A stretch of DNA of 64,000 bases from Paenibacillus macerans (GCF_900454495.1 NZ_UGSI01000002.1:898501-962500); one strand, 5' to 3'; positions 1 through 8,903 are shown, numbered from the stretch's first letter. Numbers and translations: made by a program. The notes: generated by a model from the letters alone, not told the origin.

Positions 1-1827
1 AAAAGGCCGGATATTGAAAACGATACACGCGAGCGGGGGGAAATGGAAGCAGAAGGCAGTAAACGTGCGCCCAAGCTGTATGTCCGAAATGATTTACTGG
101 AATTTGCAGGTCAAACAATTATGAATGACGGCTGGGTAGAAGGACAAACTGAAATGCCGGGTGAAATTCCGGAAGCGAGAATCATTAATGACAACGTACT
201 ATATAGCCCAGACCATATTATACCAACTAGCAAAACGAACAAGGCGGACCAAGCGAGCAGCGGGAGGATTTACTACGAAATCATGAACGGGAGTACCGAT
301 GCGGACGCCAATAAAGACTTTCCAATCTACGGGATCAATTCGGTAACGGTACATACGCCGGTTGTCATCTATCCCAGCGTTTCGGATGATCGGGCCCACA
401 ATCAAAAAACGAATCCAGCCGAGGGGCGTTCCGCGATTATTCTTGACCGGCCTTTTACCGTGGAAATGCCAAACAGCGGACAGCATGCGAATTATCTCGG
501 TTATGGGAACCGGAACTACCTCAAATACATAGGCAGCAAGCAGGTGCGTTTCCCGTTTGACGTGTACGATGGAACGAAATCGGCTTTTTACTCGAAAAAT
601 ACCTGGATCGAAGTGGACAAAAGCAAGGAGTCGTTTGCGTTTTTCTTACCGGTGTGGGTGGATGAAGGCTTTTACGATGTCGAGTTTCGCACGATCGCGC
701 ATAATGCGCCGTCCGGGGCCACGGATCAAACCAATGCCAATCTGGATCTTAAGCATCATATCGCCTATGATACCGTGCCGGTGGATGCGATCGGGCGCGT
801 GTACGATTTTCGAGTGACGGATATTGCCGATTATAACTGGGAAAGTGTGTTCCGGACCGAAAAAGGCGGGCGAACGCCGACCGGTGCGTCTTATTGGGTA
901 GGCTTGAACGGGATTGACGGGGCGGCGCGCGGCAACACGAGCAGGTTCACGCTGCCGATCCGCCCGGGCAGCCATCCGCTGTACAATAACGCTGTGATCA
1001 AGACGGGCTACCATTTCAAGTTTGACCTCAAAACGAAAGGGAATATGTTTGGGGCGCAGGATCAGATTGCAATTACGCCGGCGTTTTATTTTATCGATGC
1101 GAAAAAAGGCACACGGACGCCCGTTGATTTGTACTACCATACCGGCAGCAAAAGCTACGTCAAAATCGGCTCGCCTTCCGACAAGGTGCAGCGTTATGTC
1201 GTTTTGAACGAGCGGCTGCGGAATGTGCCGGCCGAGGAGTTGACCGATACGGCGCTATACAAATACGATCACGACTATACGTTTAATCAGGTGGCCGGGA
1301 TCGGGCGAAGCCAGTTCGTGCAGAACTTTATTCGCAAAACGACGAAGCAGCGGACGGCCGTGGGCAGTTTCAGCCTGCTGCGGCTGCCGGAAGGCGTGCG
1401 GACGCTGATCGGACCCAAAACCGATCTGCCGCCCAGCGTCGATCCGGCCCGGGCCAATGCCGCGGTGCAAAAATGGTATGGCGAGTACAGCCTGCCGGCC
1501 GACCTGTACGCGGTGGCGGCGGGGACGAATGTGGCCGAATACGGGCGGACGCACGGCGGGCTAACGGATAAGTCGCCGATATTTTTGAAGGATGGATACA
1601 TTGTCGTGAACTTCAACATCGAGACGGTGCGGGATGGGAACACGGACAAGCCCCATCTTCAGTATATCGACGCCCCGTTAATGAACCAGTGGTTCGGGCT
1701 GGAAGGGTTTAGGCGCAGCGCGGACGATCCGTACGGACGGACCTTTGCGCTGCTGGACGGGGACGTCGTGTTCTATCACGCGGACCAATCGAGCCGGGGC
1801 GATTTTCGTTCCATGGTTACGCATTAA
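1..1827 (+). CDS. DUF5704-like large protein, 3' part (5' end outside window)
   Basis: The reading frame is open back to base 1, so the start lies outside the window. An internal ATG at 43 has no ribosome site. About 608 residues are visible. They are rich in beta-type segments, Tyr, Asn and Asp, with no membrane span and no enzyme motif I recognise. The sequence style recalls the DUF5704-containing proteins of Paenibacillus, which are large and probably exported; this is a memory-based call. A strong hairpin terminator follows 15 bases after the stop, so this is the last gene of its transcript. Function is unknown. Confidence 0.55.
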   Translation, partial: KRPDIENDTRERGEMEAEGSKRAPKLYVRNDLLEFAGQTIMNDGWVEGQTEMPGEIPEARIINDNVLYSPDHIIPTSKTNKADQASSGRIYYEIMNGSTDADANKDFPIYGINSVTVHTPVVIYPSVSDDRAHNQKTNPAEGRSAIILDRPFTVEMPNSGQHANYLGYGNRNYLKYIGSKQVRFPFDVYDGTKSAFYSKNTWIEVDKSKESFAFFLPVWVDEGFYDVEFRTIAHNAPSGATDQTNANLDLKHHIAYDTVPVDAIGRVYDFRVTDIADYNWESVFRTEKGGRTPTGASYWVGLNGIDGAARGNTSRFTLPIRPGSHPLYNNAVIKTGYHFKFDLKTKGNMFGAQDQIAITPAFYFIDAKKGTRTPVDLYYHTGSKSYVKIGSPSDKVQRYVVLNERLRNVPAEELTDTALYKYDHDYTFNQVAGIGRSQFVQNFIRKTTKQRTAVGSFSLLRLPEGVRTLIGPKTDLPPSVDPARANAAVQKWYGEYSLPADLYAVAAGTNVAEYGRTHGGLTDKSPIFLKDGYIVVNFNIETVRDGNTDKPHLQYIDAPLMNQWFGLEGFRRSADDPYGRTFALLDGDVVFYHADQSSRGDFRSMVTH

Positions 1828-1841
1828 GAAAGTTTGGGAAG

Positions 1842-1878
1842 ACTCCTTCTCCGTTTTTTGGGGAAGGAGTTCTTTTTT
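1842..1878 (+). terminator. Rho-independent terminator
   Basis: A hairpin with ACTCCTTC and GAAGGAGT arms is followed by a run of T. It ends the DUF5704-like gene and isolates it from the deoxynucleoside kinase pair. Confidence 0.85.
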
Positions 1879-1900
1879 GCTCACGGATTTGCTAGTTCTA

Positions 1901-1909
1901 TGCTACAAT
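1901..1909 (+). promoter_or_regulatory. Putative extended -10 promoter of the kinase pair
   Basis: TGCTACAAT fits an extended -10 (TGN + TACAAT). It sits about 50 bases before the first kinase start, and no good -35 is visible. Confidence 0.4.
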
Positions 1910-1957
1910 GTTCTAGTCTATTAACGAGCAAGTGAGATGCGGGAGGACCCTAGAGTT

Positions 1958-2578
1958 ATGAAACCAAGTCCGTTTATTGCAGTGGAAGGCGCGATTGGGG
2001 CCGGCAAAACAACGCTGGCGGCGATGCTCGCTGAGCGGTTTGATTTTCCGCTCCTGAAGGAGATTGTGGAGGAAAATCCGTTCCTGGACAAGTTTTACCA
2101 GAACAGCGGGGATTGGAGCTTTCAACTGGAGATGTTCTTTTTGTGCAACCGGTACAAGCAACTGGAGGATACGGCGCTGAAGTTTGTGTCCCGCCGCCGG
2201 CCGGTCGTGTCCGATTATCATATTTATAAAAATTTGATTTTTGCCCAGCGCACGCTGAAAGGGGGCCAGCTTGACAAATACCGGCAAATTTATCATCTGC
2301 TGACCGACGATTTGCCGAAGCCTAACCTGATCGTGTATATCCGGGCGGATCTGGCGACCCTGCAGCAAAGAATCAAAAAACGCGGCCGGAGCTTTGAGCA
2401 GGACATCGATCCCGGTTATCTGGAGCGGTTAATCGAGGATTACGATGAGGCGATGGCCCGCATTAAAGCGAATGAACCTGAAACGGTTGTCATCGCGGTG
2501 GACGGCAATGCGATGGATTTTGTCGAGCATCCGGAGCATTTTGAACAAATCGTTGCCGAGATAAAGGAGCGTATGTAA
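1958..2578 (+). CDS. dgk: Deoxynucleoside kinase, Dgk type
   Basis: Phosphorylates a purine deoxynucleoside (dG/dA) in the cytoplasmic salvage pathway. The start at 1958 (MKPSPF...) is chosen because GGGAGGA lies 11 bases upstream; an in-frame ATG at 1937 precedes that site. The P-loop GAIGAGKTT is near residue 12. The conserved ENPFLDKFY and the following WSFQLEMFFL segment are typical of the dNK family, as is the lid Arg cluster (KKRGRSFEQ). At 206 aa it is near the family norm. The second kinase follows after only 3 bases, as in the dgk-dck pair of Bacillus. The family is certain; substrate specificity (dG) is inferred from gene order and similarity. Confidence 0.85.
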   Translation: MKPSPFIAVEGAIGAGKTTLAAMLAERFDFPLLKEIVEENPFLDKFYQNSGDWSFQLEMFFLCNRYKQLEDTALKFVSRRRPVVSDYHIYKNLIFAQRTLKGGQLDKYRQIYHLLTDDLPKPNLIVYIRADLATLQQRIKKRGRSFEQDIDPGYLERLIEDYDEAMARIKANEPETVVIAVDGNAMDFVEHPEHFEQIVAEIKERM

Positions 2579-2581
2579 ACG

Positions 2582-3244
2582 ATGAGCCATGATTTTCATA
2601 TTCCCCAAGACGCTTTGATCACGGTCGCGGGCACCGTAGGCGTAGGCAAATCCACGCTGACTTCAGCCCTGGCGGCCCGGCTCGGCTTCCGCACTTCGAT
2701 GGAGAAGGTCGATCAGAACCCCTATCTGGAGAAGTTTTACCACGATTTTGAAAGATGGAGCTTTCATCTGCAAATTTATTTTTTGGCCGAACGTTTTAAG
2801 GAGCAAAAAGCGATTTTCGAAGCGGGCGGCGGATTTGTGCAGGACCGTTCGATTTACGAGGACACCGGTATTTTTGCCAAAATGCATGCCGACCAGGGCA
2901 CAATGTCCAAAACCGATTACGAAACATACAGCAGCCTGTTTGAGGCGATGGTGATGACGCCGTATTTTCCGCATCCGGATGTGCTGATCTATTTGGAAGG
3001 CGAGCTGTCTTCGATTTTGAAGCGGATCCGGCTGCGGGGCCGGGAAATGGAAATCCAAACCGACGTATCCTATTGGGAGCAGATGTATAAGCGCTATGCC
3101 AAATGGATCGAGGAGTTTGACGCGTGCCCGGTGCTGCGGCTGAATATCGACGAATACGATGCCACGGATGAGGCCTCGCTGGACGAGATCATCCGCCAGG
3201 CGGCGGAGATCATTCAAGCGTCGCGGGCGCGGCGAAACAAATAG
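2582..3244 (+). CDS. dck: Deoxynucleoside kinase, Dck type (dA/dC)
   Basis: Second deoxynucleoside salvage kinase, probably for deoxyadenosine/deoxycytidine. The P-loop GTVGVGKST is near residue 18. The motifs DQNPYLEKFY, WSFHLQIYFL and QDRSIYED (substrate-binding DRS region) and the lid RIRLRGREME follow in family order. Length is 220 aa. The start ATG overlaps the upstream gene's region, with the ribosome site AAAGGAG inside the end of dgk, so the pair is translated as an operon. A terminator follows directly. Confidence 0.87.
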   Translation: MSHDFHIPQDALITVAGTVGVGKSTLTSALAARLGFRTSMEKVDQNPYLEKFYHDFERWSFHLQIYFLAERFKEQKAIFEAGGGFVQDRSIYEDTGIFAKMHADQGTMSKTDYETYSSLFEAMVMTPYFPHPDVLIYLEGELSSILKRIRLRGREMEIQTDVSYWEQMYKRYAKWIEEFDACPVLRLNIDEYDATDEASLDEIIRQAAEIIQASRARRNK

Positions 3245-3250
3245 CATGGT

Positions 3251-3294
3251 AAAACCTCCGTAATCCCGTTATTATCGGGAGCGGGGGTTTTTTG
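3251..3294 (+). terminator. Rho-independent terminator after dgk-dck
   Basis: Two nested arms (AAAACCtCCG with CGGGGGTTTT, and TCCCG with CGGGA) form a hairpin ending in a T run. Confidence 0.8.
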
Positions 3295-3843
3295 GCTGAG
3301 GGGCGAGGCCTTTTTTCGAGGGTGGAGGATAATGGGGATTATAACTGAATATGTGATTGGCTTTACTATAACGATATTGCAAATCATACACTTAATTTTA
3401 TATCAAAATGCCCTAACATTCGTTTCAATTGCATTTCATGCACTTACATTCCCGTTTCATTACCTTTCCTTAAAAAGAAAACGAGGTAATTGCAGGATTT
3501 GCACTTCATCAAGCGCTGTGGCAGCCTTTCCGGATAACTAACTGTACATTTTGCAACAACTGCCGGAATTGATTCGCGAAGCGCTGCCAAAGCCAGGAAA
3601 AAGCTTTCCGCTCTGATTAAGCGTCAGCTTCAGCAGGACGGTGAAATTAATTTCAAAACGCCTGAAGGTCCCCGAAATCAAATAAGTGCTTTTTTCCTTG
3701 TGAATGGATGGAAAAGCTAGAGTACGCCGGCAATGTCTGCTAGAATATATAGGTTGACGGATGATTAAATTTTGAACTTTTATCAGGTATGGATATAGAT
3801 TTAAGACTTTGTGCCGGCTTAAGCCGGTTTTAGGAGGATATAC
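3295..3843 (+). other. Intergenic region, possible promoter, no supported gene
   Basis: About 550 bases before the U32 gene. A 69-codon frame is open at 3332-3541 but has no ribosome site, and its composition is unlike its neighbours. A possible extended -10 (TGCTAGAAT) lies at 3738-3746, about 100 bases before the U32 start. The stretch 3485-3700 reads like decayed, repeat-type DNA; I could not assign it. Confidence 0.4.
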
Positions 3844-6378
3844 ATGAGCAAGGCAGGATTGACGAGGCAGGATGTGGAGCTGCTGGCGCCGGCGGGTGAC
3901 TGGGACTGCATGCGGGCGGCGGTGGCGAACGGGGCGGACGCGATTTTTTTTGGCGTGGAGAAGTTTAATGCCCGGGCGCGGGCGAACAATTTTCGTATGG
4001 ACGAACTGCCGGAGATCATGGCGTTTTTGCACAGCTATGGGGTCAAAGGGTTTCTGACGTTCAACATTCTCGTGTTCGAGGATGAGCTGAAAGAGGCGCG
4101 GGAACTGGTGGAGGCGTGCATCGAAAGCGGCGTGGACGCGGTGATCGTGCAGGACCTCGGGCTGGTGAAGCTGATCCGCGAAATATCGCCGGATTTTCCG
4201 ATTCACGGATCGACGCAGATGACGATTACTTCGCCGGAGGCGGTGGAGTTCGTCAAGCCGTGGAACATGGAGCGGGTCGTTTTGGGACGGGAAAACAACC
4301 TGAAGCAGATCAAGGTGATCGGGGAGCAGGCCAAGCTGCCGATGGAGGTGTTTGTGCACGGGGCGCTGTGCGTGTCGTATTCCGGTCAGTGCCTGACGTC
4401 GGAAATGTGGGGCGGGCGTTCGGCCAACCGCGGCGAGTGCGCGCAGGCGTGCCGGCTGCCGTACGACCTCATGGTCGACGGGGAAAAGAAACCGATGGGC
4501 GATGTGGCCTATCTGCTGTCGCCGAAGGATTTGGCGGCGATCGACATCATGCCGGAGCTGATCGAGGCGGGCGTGACTTCGTTTAAAATCGAAGGGCGGC
4601 TGAAAAGTCCGGAGTACGTGGCGAACGTAGTAAGCAAATACCGCAAGGCGATCGACCGCTATTTTGACGGGGATGATACGAAGCCTTCCAAGGAGGAGAT
4701 CCGCGAGCTGCAGCAGAGTTTTTCGCGCGGCTTTACGCACGGGTTCCTGGAAGGGACGAACAATAAAAAGCTGGTTGACGGGACGTTCCCGAAAAGCCGG
4801 GGCGTATACCTGGGCCGGGTCGAAAAGGTGCTGCGCGACGGCGTTGTCTGCAAGCTGGAAGCGCCGCTGAAGCGCGGCGACGGGATCGTGTTTGATGCCG
4901 GAGATCCGACGAAAAAAGAAGAAGGCGGACGCGTTTACGACCTGCGCCGCAAAGGCGTGAAGCAGGAGGGCGAGGCCGGCGAGGGCTGGATCGTGGACAT
5001 TGTGCCGGGGCGTAACGACGTGGATTTGCGCCGGGTGCATGTCGGCGACCGCATTTGGAAAACGAGCGATCCGGCGCTCGACAAACGGCTGCGCCAAACG
5101 TTCGAGACGGACAAACCGTACCGCGTGTTTCCGGTGCATGTGCGGGCCGTCGGGCGCCCCGGCGGGCTGCTCACCACCTTCTGGACGGATGTGCAGAAGG
5201 GCACGATGGTGCGCGTCGACTCGGAGCTGGAGCTCGAGGTGGCGCAAAAACGGCCGATGGACGCAGCGCTGCTCGAAGAGCAGTTCGGGCGTCTCGGCGG
5301 CACGGTGTTTCAGCTCGAGCAGCTGGATGCGGAGCTGCATGGCGACGTCATCCTGCCGATTCGAGAGCTGAACGGCATCCGCCGGCGCGCGGTGGAGCTG
5401 CTCGCCGCCGAGCGGCCGAAGCCGCCCGTGTGGACGCGGGCGGCGGCGGGGGACGCCCCGCCTGCCGCGGCCGGCCTGGCCGGTGCCGGCCCGCGCCGCG
5501 CGCCGCATACGCACGGTGAAGCGCAGCTCACCGCGCTGTGCCGCAGCCTGCCGCAGGTGCAGGCTGCGCTCGAAGCCGGCGTTTCCTTTGTCTACGCCGA
5601 CTTCGAGTTTATCAAGCAGTTCACGGCAGCGGTCGAAGCCGTTCATGCCGCCGGCAAGCAAATTGCGCTGGCCACGCCGCGCATCCATATGCCGGGCGAA
5701 AACGGCTACCACAACAACATCCTGCGCCTTCAGCCCGACGCGGTGCTGGTGCGCAACACCGGGGCGCTTTACTATTACCTGCGCCACCGCATGGAGAATC
5801 CGTCGGCCGTGCACCCGCGGCTGATCGGCGATTTTTCGCTGAACATCGCCAATCACAAAACGGTAGAGCTGTTCCTGGAGGCCGGCTGCGACATCGTCAC
5901 GCCGTCCTATGATTTGAACATCCAGCAGATGGTCGACCTGCTGCAGGTCAGTAGGGCGGCCGACATGGAAGTCGTCATCCATCAGCATTTGCCGATGTTC
6001 CACACAGAGCATTGCGTGTACTGCACCTTCCTAAGCGAAGGCACCGACTACACCAACTGCGGCCGTCCGTGCGAGCAGCACCGGGCATCGCTGCAGGACC
6101 GCATTGGCATGTCCCACCCGGTCCGGGTCGATGAAGGCTGCCGCAACACGGTGTACAACGCGATCGAACAGTCCGGCGCGGAGTATTTGAACCATTTCCT
6201 TGAGCTTGGCGTACCGCGCTACCGGGTTGAATTCCTAGAGGAAACCCCGGATCAGGTGCACAAGGTCATCGACCTGTACAACCGCGCCCTGCGCGGTGAA
6301 ATCAGCGGTACCCAAGTCTGGAAAACGCTAAAAGCTACCAACCAGCTAGGCGTCACGCGCGGACAACTGGTGAAATAA
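3844..6378 (+). CDS. U32 family protein with DUF3656 (RlhA/TrhP-like RNA hydroxylation family)
   Basis: The N-terminal U32 domain (residues ~8-290) starts with VELLAPAGDWDCMRAAVANG and contains the family signature around residues 176-203, with Cys176, Cys183, Cys199 and Cys203 (CVSYSGQC ... RGECAQAC). In this family four such Cys bind an Fe-S cluster. A collagenase-like DUF3656 region follows, then a second half with further Cys (HCVYC, CGRPC near residue 725). Members such as E. coli RlhA and TrhP make 5-hydroxycytidine or 5-hydroxyuridine in RNA; the old name is peptidase U32. At 844 aa it is the long form. AGGAGG lies seven bases upstream of the ATG. The 5.4-5.5 kb linker is unusually GC- and Ala-rich. 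RNA hydroxylation is the likely role; which RNA is not shown. Confidence 0.85.
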   Translation: MSKAGLTRQDVELLAPAGDWDCMRAAVANGADAIFFGVEKFNARARANNFRMDELPEIMAFLHSYGVKGFLTFNILVFEDELKEARELVEACIESGVDAVIVQDLGLVKLIREISPDFPIHGSTQMTITSPEAVEFVKPWNMERVVLGRENNLKQIKVIGEQAKLPMEVFVHGALCVSYSGQCLTSEMWGGRSANRGECAQACRLPYDLMVDGEKKPMGDVAYLLSPKDLAAIDIMPELIEAGVTSFKIEGRLKSPEYVANVVSKYRKAIDRYFDGDDTKPSKEEIRELQQSFSRGFTHGFLEGTNNKKLVDGTFPKSRGVYLGRVEKVLRDGVVCKLEAPLKRGDGIVFDAGDPTKKEEGGRVYDLRRKGVKQEGEAGEGWIVDIVPGRNDVDLRRVHVGDRIWKTSDPALDKRLRQTFETDKPYRVFPVHVRAVGRPGGLLTTFWTDVQKGTMVRVDSELELEVAQKRPMDAALLEEQFGRLGGTVFQLEQLDAELHGDVILPIRELNGIRRRAVELLAAERPKPPVWTRAAAGDAPPAAAGLAGAGPRRAPHTHGEAQLTALCRSLPQVQAALEAGVSFVYADFEFIKQFTAAVEAVHAAGKQIALATPRIHMPGENGYHNNILRLQPDAVLVRNTGALYYYLRHRMENPSAVHPRLIGDFSLNIANHKTVELFLEAGCDIVTPSYDLNIQQMVDLLQVSRAADMEVVIHQHLPMFHTEHCVYCTFLSEGTDYTNCGRPCEQHRASLQDRIGMSHPVRVDEGCRNTVYNAIEQSGAEYLNHFLELGVPRYRVEFLEETPDQVHKVIDLYNRALRGEISGTQVWKTLKATNQLGVTRGQLVK

Positions 6379-6384
6379 AATATG

Positions 6385-6428
6385 AAAGGGAGCTTGCTGC
6401 GGTTTTACCGCCCTAGGCTCCCTTTTTT
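6385..6428 (+). terminator. Rho-independent terminator after U32 gene
   Basis: GGGAGC and GCTCCC arms with an inner GCGG/CCGC stem, then six T. Confidence 0.85.
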
Positions 6429-6542
6429 CATTAAAACCTCGCTGCAGACGAGGGGCATTTAGAAGAGATTTGCTCTTGTAACTTCCGTTTCCTTGTTATT
6501 GCACAGTTCTCACGATCGTCCGATTATTTCGATCTTCGAGGC

Positions 6543-6570
6543 CTGACTATTTACAAAATTATGGTATAAT
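6543..6570 (+). promoter_or_regulatory. Promoter of the holin-like toxin
   Basis: TATAAT at 6565-6570 is preceded by TGG (extended -10). A CTGACT -35-like hexamer lies 16 bases upstream. The transcript would start about 65 bases before the toxin start. Confidence 0.6.
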
Positions 6571-6639
6571 CCAAGTAAGCAATAGAATAGGCTTGCAAGG
6601 GCGGTCGGGCTACCTCTCTATAGAAGGGAGGGATGCCAG

Positions 6640-6723
6640 GTGGAAGTTTATCAAGCGTTAACGCTAATGATCTCATTTGCGACTTTAATTGTCCTGATAC
6701 TTTCCTTCCATAAACGCAAATAG
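6640..6723 (+). CDS. Putative holin-like toxin, 27 aa (type I toxin-like)
   Basis: A 27-codon gene starting with GTG, with AGAAGGGAGGG eight bases upstream. The peptide begins MEVYQALTLMISFATLIVLI and ends in the basic tail HKRK: one hydrophobic span plus a charged tail. It matches the putative holin-like toxin family of Bacilli, related to the TxpA/BsrG-type small membrane toxins that are usually silenced by an antisense RNA. It has its own promoter and a hairpin spanning the stop codon. An antisense RNA from the other strand is plausible but not proven. A decayed copy of its 3' end lies at 8494. Confidence 0.72.
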   Translation: MEVYQALTLMISFATLIVLILSFHKRK

Positions 6724-6753
6724 ACCGCCCCATGCCAAGGAATCGGTCTATTT
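6718..6753 (+). terminator. Hairpin at the 3' end of the toxin transcript
   Basis: AAATAGACCG and CGGTCTATTT form a perfect 10-bp stem that includes the toxin stop codon. It could end transcription in either direction and is a likely overlap region for an antisense RNA. The same hairpin recurs at ~8524-8558. Confidence 0.6.
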
Positions 6754-6980
6754 GTGCCCATTCTTACAGCCTGCCGCCCTTAAAAGCGGCTATTGCCCGG
6801 GGCTGTGCCCTGCAAGCACGGCTCCTTAATAATAAAGGCTTTTAAATACTTTTAAAAGTACTTTTATTGTATCACAACTAAACTGAAATTTACACGATCA
6901 CGAAGATTTTTTAGGGGGATCCTGCAGCCGTTCCATGGCTATGAGCTCCCCTTGCTTATTAACCTGTGAGATCTAGCGAC

Positions 6981-8132
6981 CTAAAAAATCGCCCGATACA
7001 ACTCCTCAATCTCGGCCACCGTTGTCTCCCGCGGATTGCCACCCGTACATACATCTTCGAACGCGGAGCGGGCGAGGGCGGGGATGTCCTCTTCCCGCAC
7101 ACCGGCTTCACGGAGACGGGACGGAATGCCGACGTCCTCCGACAGCTGGCGAACTGCGGCAACCGCAGCTTTGCGAGCTTCCTGGATGCTCATTTGTTCG
7201 ATTCCCGGCACGCCCATCGCTTTGGCGATGTCGCGGTATTTTTCCCCGGTGTAATCGGCGTTGTATGCCATAATGGACGGCAGCAAAATAGCATTAGCCA
7301 CTCCATGAGGCGTATCGTAAAAAGCTCCCAACGGATGAGCCATCCCGTGCACCAACCCCAGGCCCACATTAGAAAAGCCCATGCCGGCGATATACTGCCC
7401 CAGTGCCATTCCTTCGCGGCCTTGCGGATCATTGTTCACGGCGCCGCGCAGGGACCGGGCGATGATTTCCACCGCTTTTAGATGCAGCGCATCGGTCAAT
7501 TCCCAGGCTGCTTTGGTAATATATCCTTCGATCGCATGGGTTAGAGCGTCCATGCCGGTGGCGGCGGTGAGTCCTTTGGGCATGGAGCTCATCATATCCG
7601 GGTCGACGATGGCGACGATGGGAATGTCATGGGGATCAACGCAGACAAATTTCCGTTTGTTTTGCGTATCCGTGATCACATAGTTAATCGTGACCTCCGC
7701 CGCTGTCCCGGCCGTTGTCGGAACGGCGATGATCGGCACCGATTTGTGGGCCGTCGCCACCGCTCCTTCCAAACTGCGAACGTCGGCGTATTCCGGATTG
7801 TTGCTGATGATGCCGATCGCTTTGGCCGTATCCATCGGCGATCCGCCGCCAATCGCGATGATATAATCGGCCCCGGCTGCCTTAAAGGCGGCCAATCCTT
7901 GTTGCACGACTTCAATGGTAGGATTCGCTACCGTTTCATCGAAAACGGAATAAGGCAACTGGTGGAGGTCAAGCAGACCGGTTATTTTGGACACGACATT
8001 ATGCTTCACAAGCTCCTTGTCGGTTACGACCAATGCCTTAACAAAACGGCGCTGCTTCACTTCATTGACGATATCGGCAATCGCCCCGGCCCCGAAATAC
8101 GAGGTTTCGTTCAAAATCATACGTTGGCTCAT
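6981..8132 (-). CDS. fucO: Iron-dependent alcohol dehydrogenase, lactaldehyde reductase type
   Basis: Reduces L-lactaldehyde to 1,2-propanediol with NADH (or the reverse). It is the terminal step of anaerobic fucose/rhamnose breakdown. The protein starts MSQRMILNETSYFG and follows E. coli FucO closely by eye: AIGGGSPMDTAKAIGIISNN (NAD binding), PTTAGTAAEVTINYVITD, DALTHAIEGY and HGMAHPLGAFYDTPHG with the metal-binding His residues. Length is 383 aa. The start at 8132 is chosen because AGGAGGG lies seven bases before it; an ATG 33 bases further upstream has no such site. The gene is monocistronic here, with no fucose or rhamnose catabolic gene nearby. Confidence 0.88.
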   Translation of the reverse strand: MSQRMILNETSYFGAGAIADIVNEVKQRRFVKALVVTDKELVKHNVVSKITGLLDLHQLPYSVFDETVANPTIEVVQQGLAAFKAAGADYIIAIGGGSPMDTAKAIGIISNNPEYADVRSLEGAVATAHKSVPIIAVPTTAGTAAEVTINYVITDTQNKRKFVCVDPHDIPIVAIVDPDMMSSMPKGLTAATGMDALTHAIEGYITKAAWELTDALHLKAVEIIARSLRGAVNNDPQGREGMALGQYIAGMGFSNVGLGLVHGMAHPLGAFYDTPHGVANAILLPSIMAYNADYTGEKYRDIAKAMGVPGIEQMSIQEARKAAVAAVRQLSEDVGIPSRLREAGVREEDIPALARSAFEDVCTGGNPRETTVAEIEELYRAIF

Positions 8133-8285
8133 GGCCAAACCCTCCTTTTTTGTGAAACTGTTCACTTGAATAAGTGCATAGAACTTTCAAGTCTTGCGCT
8201 ATCTGACTCCATCATAAATACGATTTGTTGGAAAATCAACATAAAACAACATTAATTTGTGGTTTTTGTTTGAATTTTTCGGGCG

Positions 8286-8312
8286 TAAAAAAATCCGCTC
8301 CATTAAGAGCGG
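8286..8312 (-). terminator. Terminator of the 53-aa gene
   Basis: On the minus strand CCGCTC and GAGCGG pair around a five-base loop containing the stop codon, followed by seven T. Confidence 0.7.
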
Positions 8313-8464
8313 GCTTTGATACCAGTAATACGTTCAAATTCCTCATCAGCATCTATTCTTCGTTTATCATATGCCTCTTGGCCAATGGATTGAATTATTT
8401 TTTGCCGGGCTCTCCGCATTAAAATTGAAGATTGTTCTCTTTGAGCACATGTAGGAATAATCAT
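8303..8464 (-). CDS. Unknown 53-aa basic/acidic protein
   Basis: A small frame starting MIIPTCAQREQSSILMRRAR and ending EFERITGIKARS. The middle is predicted helical, with alternating Lys/Arg and Glu/Asp. AAGGAG lies about 15 bases before the ATG; a tiny ATG-TCA-TGA frame sits between and ends at this start, which may couple translation. It has a dedicated terminator. No family is recognised. Its neighbours on the same strand are a DUF6809-like gene and a ribbon-helix-helix protein, so a small regulatory or mobile-type locus is possible. Confidence 0.55.
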   Translation of the reverse strand: MIIPTCAQREQSSILMRRARQKIIQSIGQEAYDKRRIDADEEFERITGIKARS

Positions 8465-8493
8465 GACATAAGAGATCATCTCCTTAACTTATA

Positions 8494-8604
8494 TGTGTCA
8501 TGATACTTTCCTTTCATAAGCACAAATAGACCGCCCACGCCAAGGAATCGGTCTATTTGTGCCGCTATTCCATGAAGCTTACCGCCCCTAAAATCGGCTA
8601 TTGC
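8494..8604 (+). pseudogene. Decayed second copy of the holin-like toxin 3' region
   Basis: Bases 8494-8604 closely repeat 6690-6790. The ATACTTTCCTTCCATAA part, the hairpin with AATAGACCG arms, and the trailing CGGCTATTGC all recur. The N-terminal coding part and the start are missing, so no toxin can be made. Confidence 0.65.
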
Positions 8605-8611
8605 TTACTTT

Positions 8612-8903
8612 CTATATTGAGCGGATAAGCTCCTCTTTACCGGCCAGCACTTCCGCCAGGATGGCCGCTCCCAGCTTGAAGCCGTGCGTGAAGGCTGCCT
8701 CATTATGCATGGCGTTGGCCTCCGCATGAAGATCCAGCAAAGCTTCCAGTTTGCGGAATTCCTCTTCGCCCAGTTTCTTGCGCCACTTCTCCATCGCCGC
8801 GGAGAGTTTGTCCGCATAATGGACGATATTTCGGGTTCCTGGGCACGATCATTTCATCCGGTAAAATATTTCCGGCATAAAGCTCTTCCAAAATGCTTGG
8901 CAT
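8612..8903 (-). pseudogene. DUF6809-like small protein, frameshifted
   Basis: Two frames together make one ~96-aa protein. Frame one starts at 8903 (MPSILEELYAGNILPDEMIV) behind GGGAGG. Frame two continues KLSAAMEKWRKKLGEEEF and ends ELIRSI at 8612. They join only if one base is removed near 8815-8825; the total length is a multiple of three plus one. The joined product resembles the short helical DUF6809 proteins common in Paenibacillus, whose function is unknown. Either the gene is broken or the base is a sequencing error. Confidence 0.6.

Noticed and set aside
1937..1957. Earlier ATG for the first kinase
   Set aside because: The GGGAGGA ribosome site lies after this ATG, so the start at 1958 fits better.
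3332..3541. 69-codon open frame
   Set aside because: No ribosome site of the local type, hydrophobic then random composition, and the region looks like decayed non-coding DNA.
3538..6012. Long minus-strand open frame (824 codons) opposite the U32 gene
   Set aside because: It mirrors the high-GC third positions of the U32 gene, is His/Arg/Gln-rich and has no ribosome site; an antisense shadow.
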